DNA from: Clostridium cadaveris | GTDB taxonomy: Bacteria > Bacillota > Clostridia > Clostridiales > Clostridiaceae | Assembly (NCBI RefSeq): GCF_020911725.1 | Contig: NZ_CP076620.1 | Span: 2,236,501 to 2,300,500, forward strand | Length of the DNA stretch: 64,000 bases | Reading direction: 5' to 3' | Shown: piece by piece, positions 18,039-26,963 of the stretch | Numbering within the stretch: position 1 is the stretch's first letter | How the letters are laid out: each line of letters begins with the position of its first letter | Notes under the pieces: model-generated | Seen by the model: the letters and a program-made list of their open reading frames with translations, nothing else | Database searches by the model: none | Told to the model about the DNA's origin: nothing | Made by a program: the position numbers and the translations under genes

Positions 18039-18764
18039 CTATTCATAACGCAGATTTTTTGCTGTCCATAATCCTGCAAAAAGCAAGACGGCTGTCTCAA
18101 TCAATGCTATTATTACAATAGTCATATCTGGCTTTGCACTCGTCGCAACGGCAGGCTTCAGCATAACTACAAACGGATGGACGCATAACCATTTTATATT
18201 TGATGTCGCTAACGCCATTCCGCTTAAAAAGCCTGCCACTCCAATGCCAAGAGGTATCCACATATTTTCAAATCGAGAGGATATGAAAAGCATAAAAGCT
18301 AATACAGGCATTGATGTCGTAAAAGAATATCCTGCAAAAGACAACAATGTTCCAAGTTCAAATGTTCCCTCTGGCAAATCTGTCATTCCAATTTTGGCAA
18401 GAGCTAAGTGCTGCAAGCCTATGGCAAATGAAAGCATGACCGTCAAAATTAAAAACTTGCAAAAATACATAGCAGGAACACTCATTGGCAGCATATACAT
18501 CTTTTTCACGGCACTTCCCTTAAATTCCATGTTATATATGATACAGGAAGCAACGATAACGCCAAACATATTTAGCACCATAATCATGCCATAAACCTGC
18601 GTAAGAAGAACATCCATAGGAGCTAACGGCAAATTAAGCAGCGTATCTTTCCGTACAATAAAGTTTACAAGTGCGTATGCCGCACCCAAAATTCCAACCG
18701 CAAGCATTAACGGAATAACGCCTGTTCTTTTTTCTTTCCGAAGCTCAATAGATAACGCTCTCAT
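18039..18764 (-). CDS. ABC-2-type permease, lantibiotic-protection type (first subunit)
   Basis: A 241-residue protein with six hydrophobic segments, starting MRALSIELRKEKRTGVIPLM, similar in layout to its neighbour. Its start overlaps the ATPase stop by four bases (ATGA), so the two are translated together. Together with the ATPase and second permease it would form a NisFEG- or CprABC-like exporter giving protection from cationic peptides. Confidence 0.82.
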   Translation of the reverse strand: MRALSIELRKEKRTGVIPLMLAVGILGAAYALVNFIVRKDTLLNLPLAPMDVLLTQVYGMIMVLNMFGVIVASCIIYNMEFKGSAVKKMYMLPMSVPAMYFCKFLILTVMLSFAIGLQHLALAKIGMTDLPEGTFELGTLLSFAGYSFTTSMPVLAFMLFISSRFENMWIPLGIGVAGFLSGMALATSNIKWLCVHPFVVMLKPAVATSAKPDMTIVIIALIETAVLLFAGLWTAKNLRYE

Positions 18765-19528
18765 AATATTGCCCTCTGCTTTCTGCTTGCATTATCTTTA
18801 TCTATCATACTCAGAAACATATCTTCCAGATTATCAGCGGCAAATCCAGACTGCATTGCGTTCTGCCGTAAACTATCCAGACTGCCCTCAAAAAGCAGAC
18901 GCCCATGATTAAGTATTCCTATATCATCTGCCATCAGTTCAATTTCAGACAGCATATGAGAGGAAATAAGAATGGTACAATCATAAAGGGCGGGTAACGA
19001 CTTAATCAGATTTCGGATTTCATGTATGCCAGACGGATCAAGTCCGTTTGTCGGCTCATCCAAAATCAAAATAGGGGGTCTGCCAAGCAATGCACCTGCA
19101 AGTCCTAATCTCTGCTTCATACCCAACGAGTATTTTTTAGCAAGGCGGTCGCCAAACTCAGAAAGACCTACCAATTCTAATGCGTCCTCAACAGCACTTT
19201 TAGGCAATCCCAAAATACACCTTATAATATCCAGGTTTTCTCTGCCTGTTAAGTTTGCATAAAAGGATGGCGACTCAATGAAAGAACCTGTTTCTTTCAA
19301 GATGGAAAGACGGTCATTCGGAAACTGTTTACCGTCAATTTCAAAGCTGCCTGTTGTCGGGGCGGTAAGCCCTAAGAGCATTTTCATTGTAGTAGACTTT
19401 CCTGCACCGTTCGGACCTAAAAAGCCGTAAATACTCCCTTTTCGAATATGCAGTGAAACATCATTGACAGCAACAAAAGATTTGTATTTTTTTGTCAACT
19501 GCTCTGTTTTGATAATATAGTTGTTCAT
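18761..19528 (-). CDS. ABC transporter ATP-binding subunit, lantibiotic-protection type
   Basis: A 255-residue ATPase with Walker A (GPNGAGKSTT, about 39-48), ABC signature (YSLGMKQRLGLAGALLG), Walker B (ILILDEPTNGLDP) and switch histidine (ISSHMLSE). First gene of the minus-strand operon. It diverges from a response regulator/kinase pair, a layout typical of peptide-antibiotic sensing and protection modules such as BceRS-BceAB or CprRK-CprABC. The short length and two separate permeases favour the lantibiotic-protection type over BceAB. Confidence 0.92.
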   Translation of the reverse strand: MNNYIIKTEQLTKKYKSFVAVNDVSLHIRKGSIYGFLGPNGAGKSTTMKMLLGLTAPTTGSFEIDGKQFPNDRLSILKETGSFIESPSFYANLTGRENLDIIRCILGLPKSAVEDALELVGLSEFGDRLAKKYSLGMKQRLGLAGALLGRPPILILDEPTNGLDPSGIHEIRNLIKSLPALYDCTILISSHMLSEIELMADDIGILNHGRLLFEGSLDSLRQNAMQSGFAADNLEDMFLSMIDKDNASRKQRAIL

Positions 19529-19590
19529 AGCAACATCTCCTTTCTGTCCTTATGGTACAACACCAACCTTGTGGCAACCTTCTATCCACC

Positions 19591-19648
19591 TTACATTTAC
19601 CTTACATTCATTCGCACATTAGGAAATTTCAAAATTCTATGCTATAAT
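19591..19648. promoter_or_regulatory. Divergent control region: direct repeats and -10 element
   Basis: Two TTACATT copies (19591 and 19602) repeat with an 11-bp period, as expected for OmpR-family response-regulator half sites. A plus-strand TATAAT (19643-19648) lies 25 bases before the response-regulator start codon. Binding by the neighbouring regulator is inference. Confidence 0.5.
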
Positions 19649-19673
19649 ATTTAATTAGGAAGAAGGTGTCTGT

Positions 19674-20378
19674 ATGAATTTTGAATATTTGAAAGATAAA
19701 CGCCTGTTGCTTGTAGATGACGAGCAGGAGCTTTTGGATATGGTTGTGTCTATTCTGAATGAGGAAGGATTTAACAATATTGCCACCGCAAAAACCGTCA
19801 AAGAAGCACTTGTCTTAGCAGACAATTTTCAACCAGAATTTGCTATCCTTGATGTAATGCTACCGGACGGTAACGGCTTTTCTTTAATGGAACAGTTAAA
19901 GCAGAAAGGCGAATACCCAATATTATTTTTGACAGCCCGTGGAGAGGACGAGGATAAATTCAAGGGGTTTGGTCTTGGTGCTGATGACTATGTCGTCAAA
20001 CCATTTTTACCAAAGGAGCTAACATTCCGTATAATGGCTATTCTACGAAGAAGCTATAAGGACGAAAATCCTCTTGTAAAATTGCAAAACAGCGTAATTG
20101 ATTTTGACCGTGCAGAGATAATCAAAGGCGGAGAGCATATCGCTCTAACGGCAAAAGAGCACGACATTTTGGCTGTTTTATACCGCAATGCAGGTCGGAT
20201 TGTAACAATAGATGCTCTGTGTGAAGCAGCTTGGGGCGAAAATCCATTTGGATATGAAAACTCTTTAATGGCACACATACGCCGTATCCGAGAAAAAATA
20301 GAGGAAAATCCTTCACAACCTGTTTCACTGATAACAGTAAAAGGATTGGGATACAAGCTGATTGTGGAGGGCAGATAA
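19674..20378 (+). CDS. OmpR-family response regulator
   Basis: A 234-residue regulator with a receiver domain (acidic pocket DD about 16-17, phospho-acceptor Asp in AILDVMLPDGNG about 60, Lys in VVKPF) and a C-terminal winged helix (about 130-230). It is co-transcribed with the kinase and divergent from the ABC genes, which it probably activates. Confidence 0.92.
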   Translation: MNFEYLKDKRLLLVDDEQELLDMVVSILNEEGFNNIATAKTVKEALVLADNFQPEFAILDVMLPDGNGFSLMEQLKQKGEYPILFLTARGEDEDKFKGFGLGADDYVVKPFLPKELTFRIMAILRRSYKDENPLVKLQNSVIDFDRAEIIKGGEHIALTAKEHDILAVLYRNAGRIVTIDALCEAAWGENPFGYENSLMAHIRRIREKIEENPSQPVSLITVKGLGYKLIVEGR

Positions 20379-20379
20379 C

Positions 20380-21777
20380 ATGAACAATTTACCTAAACTT
20401 ATATGGCGTTTTACGGGTATTCTTTTGTTGAGCTTCGTGCTGTTGGTATTTGCTAATTTTGCTATATTTGCATCCCTTATGGTTTGGCAATCGCCATCTG
20501 TTGCTGACTCGCCATATAATGTGGCAACACAGACAGGCAAGGCGTTTCAAATATCCGAAAGCGGATATACATTGCAGGAAGATGTTTCCACGCAGCTAAA
20601 AGAACAAAATATATGGGCCTTTGTTGTTGATAACGATACCTTGCAAATCGTGTGGAAAACAGAAAATGTTCCCGATACAATACCTGCTAATTACTCATTG
20701 TCTGATATAGCTGATTTATCTGTCGGGTATCTCGATGGGTATCCTACTTACACGGGCGAAACAGAAAATGGCATTGTCGTTCTTGGCTATCCTAAAGACA
20801 GCTTTTGGAAACATACAAGTGCGAGTTGGAACTATAACTTTTTTGCCCACTTACCACAAATCGTTTTCATTGTTTTTGCTGTTAATATTGCGGTTATCCT
20901 GCTGATTTATGTGGTAGCAAATATGAAATTCTTAAAACCTGTAAAACCAATTACAAAAGGCATACAAGATTTGTCTATCGGTGAGCCTGTTCATATTCCA
21001 GAAAAAGGTCTGCTTTCTGATATTTCTGCCAATATCAATCGGACTTCTAATATATTGCAGGAACAGCGGCAACAGTTAAAGAAAAAGGAAACTGCAAGAG
21101 CGAATTGGATTGCAGGAGTTTCTCATGACATCAGAACTCCGTTATCTATGGTTATGGGGTATGCAGGTCAACTAAAGGACGATGCAACTTTGACTTCTGA
21201 AGAACGACAAAAGGCAGAAGTCATTGTAAGACAAAGTAAGCGTATACAGAACTTAATCAATGACCTTAATCTTGCGTCCAAATTAGAGTACAATATGCAG
21301 CCGATAAATCCTGCAAAGCAAAATCTAATTGCTATTGTTCGGCAGGTAGTTGTTGATTTTATCAACATGGATATTGAGGACAAATATCCGATTGAATGGG
21401 AAACAGACGAAGCCTTAACCATATGCCCTGTAAAAGCTGATAAGGACTTACTAAAGCGAGCGATTAGCAATCTCATTCAAAACAGCATAAATCATAATGA
21501 ACAGGGCTGTAAAATCTATGTCAGCGTTACGGCTGACAGCGGCATATGCACCGTAGGTGTTTCTGATGACGGCGTTGGAGCTACTGACGAGCAAATAGAA
21601 AAGCTCAATAATGCTCCGCATTATATGGTCTGTGACGAAAATACAGCTGAGCAACGCCACGGTTTAGGACTTCTTATCGTAAAGCAGATTATATCAGCAC
21701 ACGACGGAACAACCATTATCGAGCATAGCTCCTATGGCGGTTTTTCAGTAAAAGTCACATTGCCAATACAAGAATAA
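20380..21777 (+). CDS. Membrane sensor histidine kinase
   Basis: About 465 residues from the ATG at 20380, which has GGAGGG upstream. Two membrane helices (about 12-34 and 160-182) flank an extracellular sensor of about 125 residues. Then come HAMP, a phospho-acceptor His in GVSHDIRTPLSM, and an ATPase with N box (NLIQNSINHN), G1 (DDGVGA) and G2 (GLGLLIVK). The extracellular domain is larger than in the short BceS-type kinases, so direct stimulus sensing is possible. Confidence 0.92.
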   Translation: MNNLPKLIWRFTGILLLSFVLLVFANFAIFASLMVWQSPSVADSPYNVATQTGKAFQISESGYTLQEDVSTQLKEQNIWAFVVDNDTLQIVWKTENVPDTIPANYSLSDIADLSVGYLDGYPTYTGETENGIVVLGYPKDSFWKHTSASWNYNFFAHLPQIVFIVFAVNIAVILLIYVVANMKFLKPVKPITKGIQDLSIGEPVHIPEKGLLSDISANINRTSNILQEQRQQLKKKETARANWIAGVSHDIRTPLSMVMGYAGQLKDDATLTSEERQKAEVIVRQSKRIQNLINDLNLASKLEYNMQPINPAKQNLIAIVRQVVVDFINMDIEDKYPIEWETDEALTICPVKADKDLLKRAISNLIQNSINHNEQGCKIYVSVTADSGICTVGVSDDGVGATDEQIEKLNNAPHYMVCDENTAEQRHGLGLLIVKQIISAHDGTTIIEHSSYGGFSVKVTLPIQE

Positions 21778-21785
21778 AAGCAGAG

Positions 21786-21818
21786 CCGATGCACTGTTTA
21801 TAGGTGCATCGGTATTTA
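21786..21818 (+). terminator. Terminator of the two-component operon
   Basis: A nine-base stem CCGATGCAC/GTGCATCGG closed by a short loop and followed by TATTTATAT, just after the kinase stop. Confidence 0.75.
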
Positions 21819-21948
21819 TATATGAGCTTTTATCTCTTGTATATAGAAATTATATCTCTTATTGTAAGAGATTTCAGACCGTTCAATAAGAACTCTCATT
21901 TCTGTAAAATATAATAGAAATATTATATTGATACAAGGTGGTGAGTTT

Positions 21949-22308
21949 ATGGACGAAAGAAACAATGATTTTGACTTCGATTTTACACCGATAGGACAGG
22001 CAATCAAGAAAGCAAGGACAGCAAAAGGTATGACCAGAGATGAGCTTTCTCGTATTGTGGATTATGACCCAAGACACCTACAAGCAATCGAAAATGAGGG
22101 GCAAAAACCAAGTTTGGAATTGTTAATTCAACTTGTGACAATGTTCGGTGTATCGGTTGATGAATACATATTCCCAGATAATGAGGTCAAAAGAAGTTCC
22201 GTCCGCAGACGCTTAGACGCAGAACTCGACAAACTAAACGATAAAGAGCTGTCCATAGTTGAAGCAACTGTCAGCGGACTATGTAAGGCAAAAGAGCCAG
22301 AGGAATAA
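21949..22308 (+). CDS. XRE-family helix-turn-helix regulator
   Basis: A 119-residue protein from the ATG at 21949 (AAGGTGGTGAG upstream). The Cro/C1 HTH covers about 20-75 (IGQAIKKARTAKGMTRDELS). A short helical tail follows. Its last codons and stop lie within the 26-bp sequence that was duplicated by the neighbouring insertion sequence, so the gene itself is intact. Confidence 0.87.
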   Translation: MDERNNDFDFDFTPIGQAIKKARTAKGMTRDELSRIVDYDPRHLQAIENEGQKPSLELLIQLVTMFGVSVDEYIFPDNEVKRSSVRRRLDAELDKLNDKELSIVEATVSGLCKAKEPEE

Positions 22309-22319
22309 ACCTCTGGTTT
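22294..22319 (+). repeat. 26-bp direct duplication, left copy
   Basis: Starts GAGCCAGAGGAATAAACC and contains the hairpin CCAGAGG-AATAAA-CCTCTGG, the natural terminator of the XRE gene. An identical copy lies at 23903-23928. Confidence 0.9.
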
Positions 22320-23794
22320 CAGACTGTAGACAAAACGGTTCGCGATGTCATGTCCGCGAACCGTTTTTTTACCCATTTCCAGTTTTCAAATTTAAATTTT
22401 ATGCTGGAAAAGAAAAATTGCAATGATGAAGAGCGGTATTTCGCTCCCCATTTTATCCGCCATTTCCAAATTGCCAGTTTCTTTAGATTCATGCAGCCAA
22501 ATAAGAGGTTAAGCTCCATTTTGATCTTAGCCAGACCTCTGTACTGAGTGTATCTCATTCCGTGTTTTTCCTTTGCATCTGCAAAGACTCTCTCTATGGT
22601 TTCCTTGCGTTGTTTGTATCGTTCTTTCATTCCGATTGTATGACGGATTTCTTCGACCTGCTCCATGTAGTTTTCCCATACATGACGCGTAATTACTTTT
22701 ACGGAATCTTTACTGTTTGTGCAACGATCCCGGTGAGGACAGCTTTGGCAAATTAGCCAGTCACTTTTATACTCCCGATATCCTTCACGGTTCGTTGTGG
22801 TGTAATGAAGCTCTTTGTGATTCGGGCATAGATAGCAGTCAAAGAATTCATCGTATACAAAATCATATTTTTTGAAAAAACCAGCTTGAGTCATAGGTCT
22901 TTTGTACGGCATGACCGGAGTCTTTCCATCTTTTATCAGCTGGCGGGCGATTGACGGTATCTTATATCCAGCATCCATTATGTAGTATATCCCATATTTC
23001 CAATTCTGCCTTAATCGTCGGTATAAATGCCAGAACGACACACTGTCATGGACATTCCCCGCAGTCACTTCAAAATCCAAAACATAATTATTCTTGTCAC
23101 AACAGGTGTTGGCAGCATAGGCAAAGACCTGCTTATGCTCACCTTTATGGAACCAGCCGCTGTCAGGGTCCGTGGTGCTGACCTTCTGTGTGATCATTTC
23201 CGGTTCCTTTTCTTTTTCTTTCAGTGGCTTCTTTCCGTGTTCCTGACGATCCCTTTTGATTTCTTCCTGCAGTTCTTTCTCATAACTGCGTGCTTCTTTT
23301 CGGATAACCTCATTACGATATTTATGCGAATTGGCACTGGCTTTGATGTGAGTGCCGTCAATAAACAGGCTTTCTGTATCAAGAAAATCATTTGCTGCAA
23401 CCTCGGACAGTATCTTTGAGAAGATTTTCTCAAACAAATCCGTGTCTTTGAAACGTCTGGAATAGTTTTTGCCAAAGGTGGAGAAATGAGGGATTTCCTC
23501 ATGCATTCCATAGCCCAGATACCACCTGTAAGCAAAATTTACTTCAATTTCACGGATTGTTTTGCGCATGGAAGGGATTCCGAAAATGTACTGGATCATG
23601 GCAATTTTAATCAATACAACCGGATCGATACTTTCACGTCCAAAATCACTGTATAACTCTTTCACTTCCTCATATATAAAACTCATGTCAATTGCTTCAT
23701 CCAGCTTCCGTACCAGATGGTTTCCAGGTACAAGATCCTCCAGACTTGCGATTTCCATCTGTGTTCTTTCTGCGTTATCTTTTTTCCCCATCAT
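22319..23794 (-). CDS. IS1182-family DDE transposase
   Basis: A 491-residue transposase with the N-terminal DUF772-type domain (about 15-110), a DDE core (SLFIDGTHIKASANSH, YYIMDAGY, ERVFADAKEKHGMRYT) and a cysteine motif (CPNHKEL ... CQSCPHRDRC). The frame is intact. Its stop TGA uses the last two bases of the element plus one base of flanking DNA (22319), so translation stops only because of the insertion context. Confidence 0.95.
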   Translation of the reverse strand: MMGKKDNAERTQMEIASLEDLVPGNHLVRKLDEAIDMSFIYEEVKELYSDFGRESIDPVVLIKIAMIQYIFGIPSMRKTIREIEVNFAYRWYLGYGMHEEIPHFSTFGKNYSRRFKDTDLFEKIFSKILSEVAANDFLDTESLFIDGTHIKASANSHKYRNEVIRKEARSYEKELQEEIKRDRQEHGKKPLKEKEKEPEMITQKVSTTDPDSGWFHKGEHKQVFAYAANTCCDKNNYVLDFEVTAGNVHDSVSFWHLYRRLRQNWKYGIYYIMDAGYKIPSIARQLIKDGKTPVMPYKRPMTQAGFFKKYDFVYDEFFDCYLCPNHKELHYTTTNREGYREYKSDWLICQSCPHRDRCTNSKDSVKVITRHVWENYMEQVEEIRHTIGMKERYKQRKETIERVFADAKEKHGMRYTQYRGLAKIKMELNLLFGCMNLKKLAIWKWRIKWGAKYRSSSLQFFFSSIKFKFENWKWVKKRFADMTSRTVLSTV

Positions 23795-23902
23795 AAAGAA
23801 AAACCTGCCTTTCCTGATGATTCTATTATACCATCTGGAAAGGCCAGGTTAAACTGAAAATAGACAACCGCCTCCAAAAAGAGGGCGATTGTCTACAGTC
23901 TG
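22320..23902 (-). mobile_element. IS1182-family insertion sequence
   Basis: 1,583 bp bounded by inverted repeats: the left end begins CAGACTGTAGACAAAACGG, and the right end read inward begins CAGACTGTAGACAATCGCC. One transposase gene fills it. Flanking 26-bp direct repeats carry a complete terminator palindrome, in line with the known preference of this family for hairpin targets. Confidence 0.9.
22333..22370 (+). terminator. Hairpin inside the insertion-sequence end
   Basis: A perfect 12-base stem AAACGGTTCGCG/CGCGAACCGTTT followed by TTTT on the plus strand. It would block transcription entering from the XRE gene and overlaps the transposase 3' coding end. Confidence 0.7.
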
Positions 23903-23928
23903 GAGCCAGAGGAATAAACCTCTGGTTT
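23903..23928 (+). repeat. 26-bp direct duplication, right copy
   Basis: Identical to 22294-22319, including the terminator palindrome. It directly follows the right inverted repeat of the insertion sequence and ends 15 bases before the next gene. Confidence 0.9.
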
Positions 23929-23943
23929 TTCTTTTGCCCATTC

Positions 23944-25720
23944 TTAATAGGCAGGAACACCGTAACCATAGATGGAGCTGCTTCCAACCGTATATTGCTT
24001 TTGCCTGCAAGCGTCGCCAGAGTTACCCTCCACGGTGTAAACGACACCGTTTTCGCATTTCTCCACAATGCCTACATGGGCGGTTTCTCCGTCGCCTTCC
24101 CAATCAAAAAAGATAATATCGCCTGCTGATGGCTCATAGCTTCGGTCTTTCCATTGTCCGTTACCCTTAAACCAATTTGAGCCGTCCACGCAGCCTGCGA
24201 ATTTCGGGATAATCCCGCTTTCGATATAACCACACTGGTCGGCACACCACGATACGAAGCAGGCACACCATTCTACACGCCCATCAAAGCCATACCAACT
24301 CCAATAAGGCTGACCGCCCTCATTGCCGAGCTGTGTCAAAGCGACCTCCACAATCGCCTGGTTACCGCCGCTTGTGAACGCTCTTCCGTATGGATAATAC
24401 CGCAGCACATGGGCGGGATACTGCGTGTCTCCATAGCTGTCCCAACCTAACCGTGCCGCCTGCATGGTGGAGAACTCTACCGCATTGGCATAGGAATAGC
24501 CGCCATAGTTGGTCTTAGCCCACGAGATATAGCCATTACCGAAATTGTAACCTTGTAAGGCAAGTTTGATATGCTCCATATCAATCGGGTTTTCTACCTC
24601 AGCAGAGATAAGGGCTGCCTTTAATTCCTGTACCCCGCACTCAATCGAATATTCTGGGTCTTTAATCCCATTCGGCTCGTGTGGATACCTTGTGTTAAAG
24701 CTGCCTTCCGCCGCCTGCATCGGGTCAAGTCCACGCCCGCCAGACTCCTGCATCATAACCGCCTTGATAAGCTCCACATATTCGGGAATGCCGTATTGTT
24801 TGGCATATTTCTGTATCAAAGGCTCATAGGCTTCCACCTCCGCACTGACAGGGGTATAGGCGTTACTTCCGCTTCCGCCGCCAAACAGGGAAACGGCACA
24901 GCCGAGCAGGACAACAATGAGAATAATCACAACTGCAATCCAACCACCTGCAATTAAAGCGGAAATCAGAGCTTTTGTTCCTGCAATAATCGCCTTGACC
25001 GCAGCTATGGTGGCTCTGACCGTCGCTTTCGTTGCTTCGGCGGTTGCCTTTGCGGTGACTTTTGCCGCCTGTGCCGCCTTTTGGGCAGTTTTTCGCAGAA
25101 GCCTTTGCCGCTACCTGTGCTGTTTTTACTGAGGTTTCCGTCGTTTTGATTGCCGCCTTAGAAGTTGCCTGTGCGGTTTTAATTCCCTTTTCGGTTGTCT
25201 TGACCGTTCCCTTAGCAGTTGCTTTCACCGCTTTTTCTGTATTTCGGGCTGTGGTCTTAATCATTTTTTGCCCCTGCTGTCGGGTCTTTATCAACTGCGA
25301 TTTTGCTGTCTGGGAAACATCGGGGGCAGCGGAACGGCTTGCAGCCCCATGACGGATCTGCAAGCCGTGTTGTTCTGACATATTCTGTGCTGCTTTCTGT
25401 TCTGCTGCTTTGACAGCCCGACTTTGCTTGAAATCGGTTATTTTATCTTTTGCCTTACCGATATTATCCTGCGTTGTCTTGACTGCCTTTTGCCCCTGCT
25501 TATTGAACTGGTGGATACCTTCGTCCTTTACACGGTCTGCCGCAAAAGAAATCCTGTCCGTAGCATATTCTGTGGCAGAGCTTTCATCAGCGTAATATCC
25601 CTGTTCCGCTTTTTCCTTTATCCCCACATAGGCAGATTTCATACGCTCACTGGCTATGGTGGCTTTATCTATGGTCTTTATCGTGCCTTTAACCGCATCT
25701 CTGGTTTTAATATCAGCCAT
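23944..25720 (-). pseudogene. Frameshifted conjugation peptidoglycan hydrolase (lysozyme-like + CHAP)
   Basis: Two overlapping frames make one protein of about 590 residues. The N-terminal part (from 25720, MADIKTRDAVKG) is a long Lys/Ala/Thr-rich helical region. The C-terminal part has a membrane segment (VVIILIVVLLGCAVSLFGGG), a lysozyme-like domain (AVMMQESGGRG) and a CHAP domain (catalytic Cys in WCACFVSWC). They separate at a run of five A on the minus strand (25089-25093): removing one A restores the ICE-typical sequence KTAQKAAQAAK. This enzyme locally opens the wall for the mating channel. The break could be real decay, slippage or a sequence error; an internal start near 24930 could still give the membrane-anchored catalytic half. 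Confidence 0.8.
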
Positions 25721-25755
25721 AGAAAACCTCCTTTCCCAGAGGATTTGCGTTCAAA

Positions 25756-26529
25756 TCAGCCAACCTTTTTTGCCACTACAACGAGTCTGCCGTTCTGTGC
25801 GGAGTATTCGCAGGTGGAAAGGGTAATGAGCCTGTCGCCGTATTCAGCGGTCACACCTGTATCATACAAAGCAAGCTCCTTGCACTTCCCGACATAGGAA
25901 TTAAATTCTTCCTCATTCTCCGCATCAACAAAGTCGTAGTATCGGAAGCCCTCAGAACTGTACGCCACAGTCTTAAATACGGCGACGATTTCATACTCTG
26001 CCTGCTCTGTGAGGGTATCAAACTGAATAGTCTTGTGTTCCTCATAGAAGCTCTTGGACTTGTAATCCTCCAACGCTCCAAACATCTTGCCACCCTTGAT
26101 GTGATGACCGTAGATAACCAGATTGTCACTTTCGGCAATATCACAATTCTCCTGCACATAAGGCGTACCTAAGTCGCTGTACTCTTTTTCAAAATTGTGC
26201 TTCAGATAAAAATTCGGATTGTTCCTGCTCTGCATCACAGGATAATTGATTGTCGTGCCGGCAATGGAAATCCAACCCACCATATCCTCATTCTGTAAAT
26301 ACAATTTCTGATACTTGGCAAGCACATCTTCTCCCTCGCTGACAGGGGCATCGTCTGGCACGGTTTCATCCGTGGGAGCCTGCTCTACCATCTCGGCAAT
26401 CTCCTCAAAGGCTTCCGTCTGCTCGTCCACCTCTGCATAGTAATGATAAATGCGGAAGCCGCAAAAAGCCGCCGTACCTAACAGGCACACGGCGGCTACA
26501 ACACAGATAATAGATTTATAATTCTTCAT
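25756..26529 (-). CDS. srtB: Class B sortase
   Basis: A 257-residue transpeptidase starting at the ATG at 26529 (MKNYKSIICV), with one N-terminal membrane helix (about 7-26). Catalytic His lies in VIYGHHIKGG, Cys in TLSTCEYS and Arg in NGRLVVVAK. Sortases anchor surface proteins to peptidoglycan. In this element the likely client is the Cna-B protein at 53463, although that ends with a TPKTG-like signal more typical of class A or C enzymes. It lies between the wall hydrolase and conjugation genes. Confidence 0.93.
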   Translation of the reverse strand: MKNYKSIICVVAAVCLLGTAAFCGFRIYHYYAEVDEQTEAFEEIAEMVEQAPTDETVPDDAPVSEGEDVLAKYQKLYLQNEDMVGWISIAGTTINYPVMQSRNNPNFYLKHNFEKEYSDLGTPYVQENCDIAESDNLVIYGHHIKGGKMFGALEDYKSKSFYEEHKTIQFDTLTEQAEYEIVAVFKTVAYSSEGFRYYDFVDAENEEEFNSYVGKCKELALYDTGVTAEYGDRLITLSTCEYSAQNGRLVVVAKKVG

Positions 26530-26561
26530 AGGCTTTTCCTTTCTTATCTTGAAATTTCCGT

Positions 26562-26948
26562 CTATTTTCTGGGAGCAGGAAGCTCCCTGCAATATTCAGG
26601 GTATCTGACCTTGATACCCTCCATAAAGTAGGGAGCAAACTCACAGCAGAACAACTCCTCTGGCGTGAAATACCGTTCCCGCCCTTCCTCTGCATACCCG
26701 TTCCAAAGGTTAAAAGCAAGATGGCAGACCTTGACTGTTCCACTTGTCTGCCAGCCGCCGTGCATACCCTCTGGCTCGATGCAGTCCTCCTTGAAATTGA
26801 ACATCTGGTTGATGTTCGCCCTCGTTTCCGAAGCGATACCCATCACATAGAAAAACGCCCTGTGATAACAGTCGTTCACTCTGCATTTCATCATATTTTC
26901 CAGAAAGAAATCACGGTGAGCCGTATCACGGAATTTAATATCAGCCAT
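26562..26948 (-). CDS. Conserved ICE protein, DUF6075-like
   Basis: A 128-residue soluble protein (MADIKFRDTAHRDFFLENMM...) that I recognise as a frequent neighbour of virB4 and sortase genes in Tn1549-type elements. The C-terminal half has conserved aromatic and cysteine residues (FCCEFAPYFMEGIKVRYPEY). No biochemical function is known. The initial MADIKxRD matches the start of the hydrolase gene at 25720, suggesting duplicated translation-start context. Confidence 0.65.
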   Translation of the reverse strand: MADIKFRDTAHRDFFLENMMKCRVNDCYHRAFFYVMGIASETRANINQMFNFKEDCIEPEGMHGGWQTSGTVKVCHLAFNLWNGYAEEGRERYFTPEELFCCEFAPYFMEGIKVRYPEYCRELPAPRK

Positions 26949-26963
26949 AAAAGACCTCCTTTC

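Noticed and set aside
24863-25095. Off-frame C-terminal end of the hydrolase N-terminal frame
   Set aside because: Residues after the five-A run are out-of-frame translation of the catalytic half, not a real tail.
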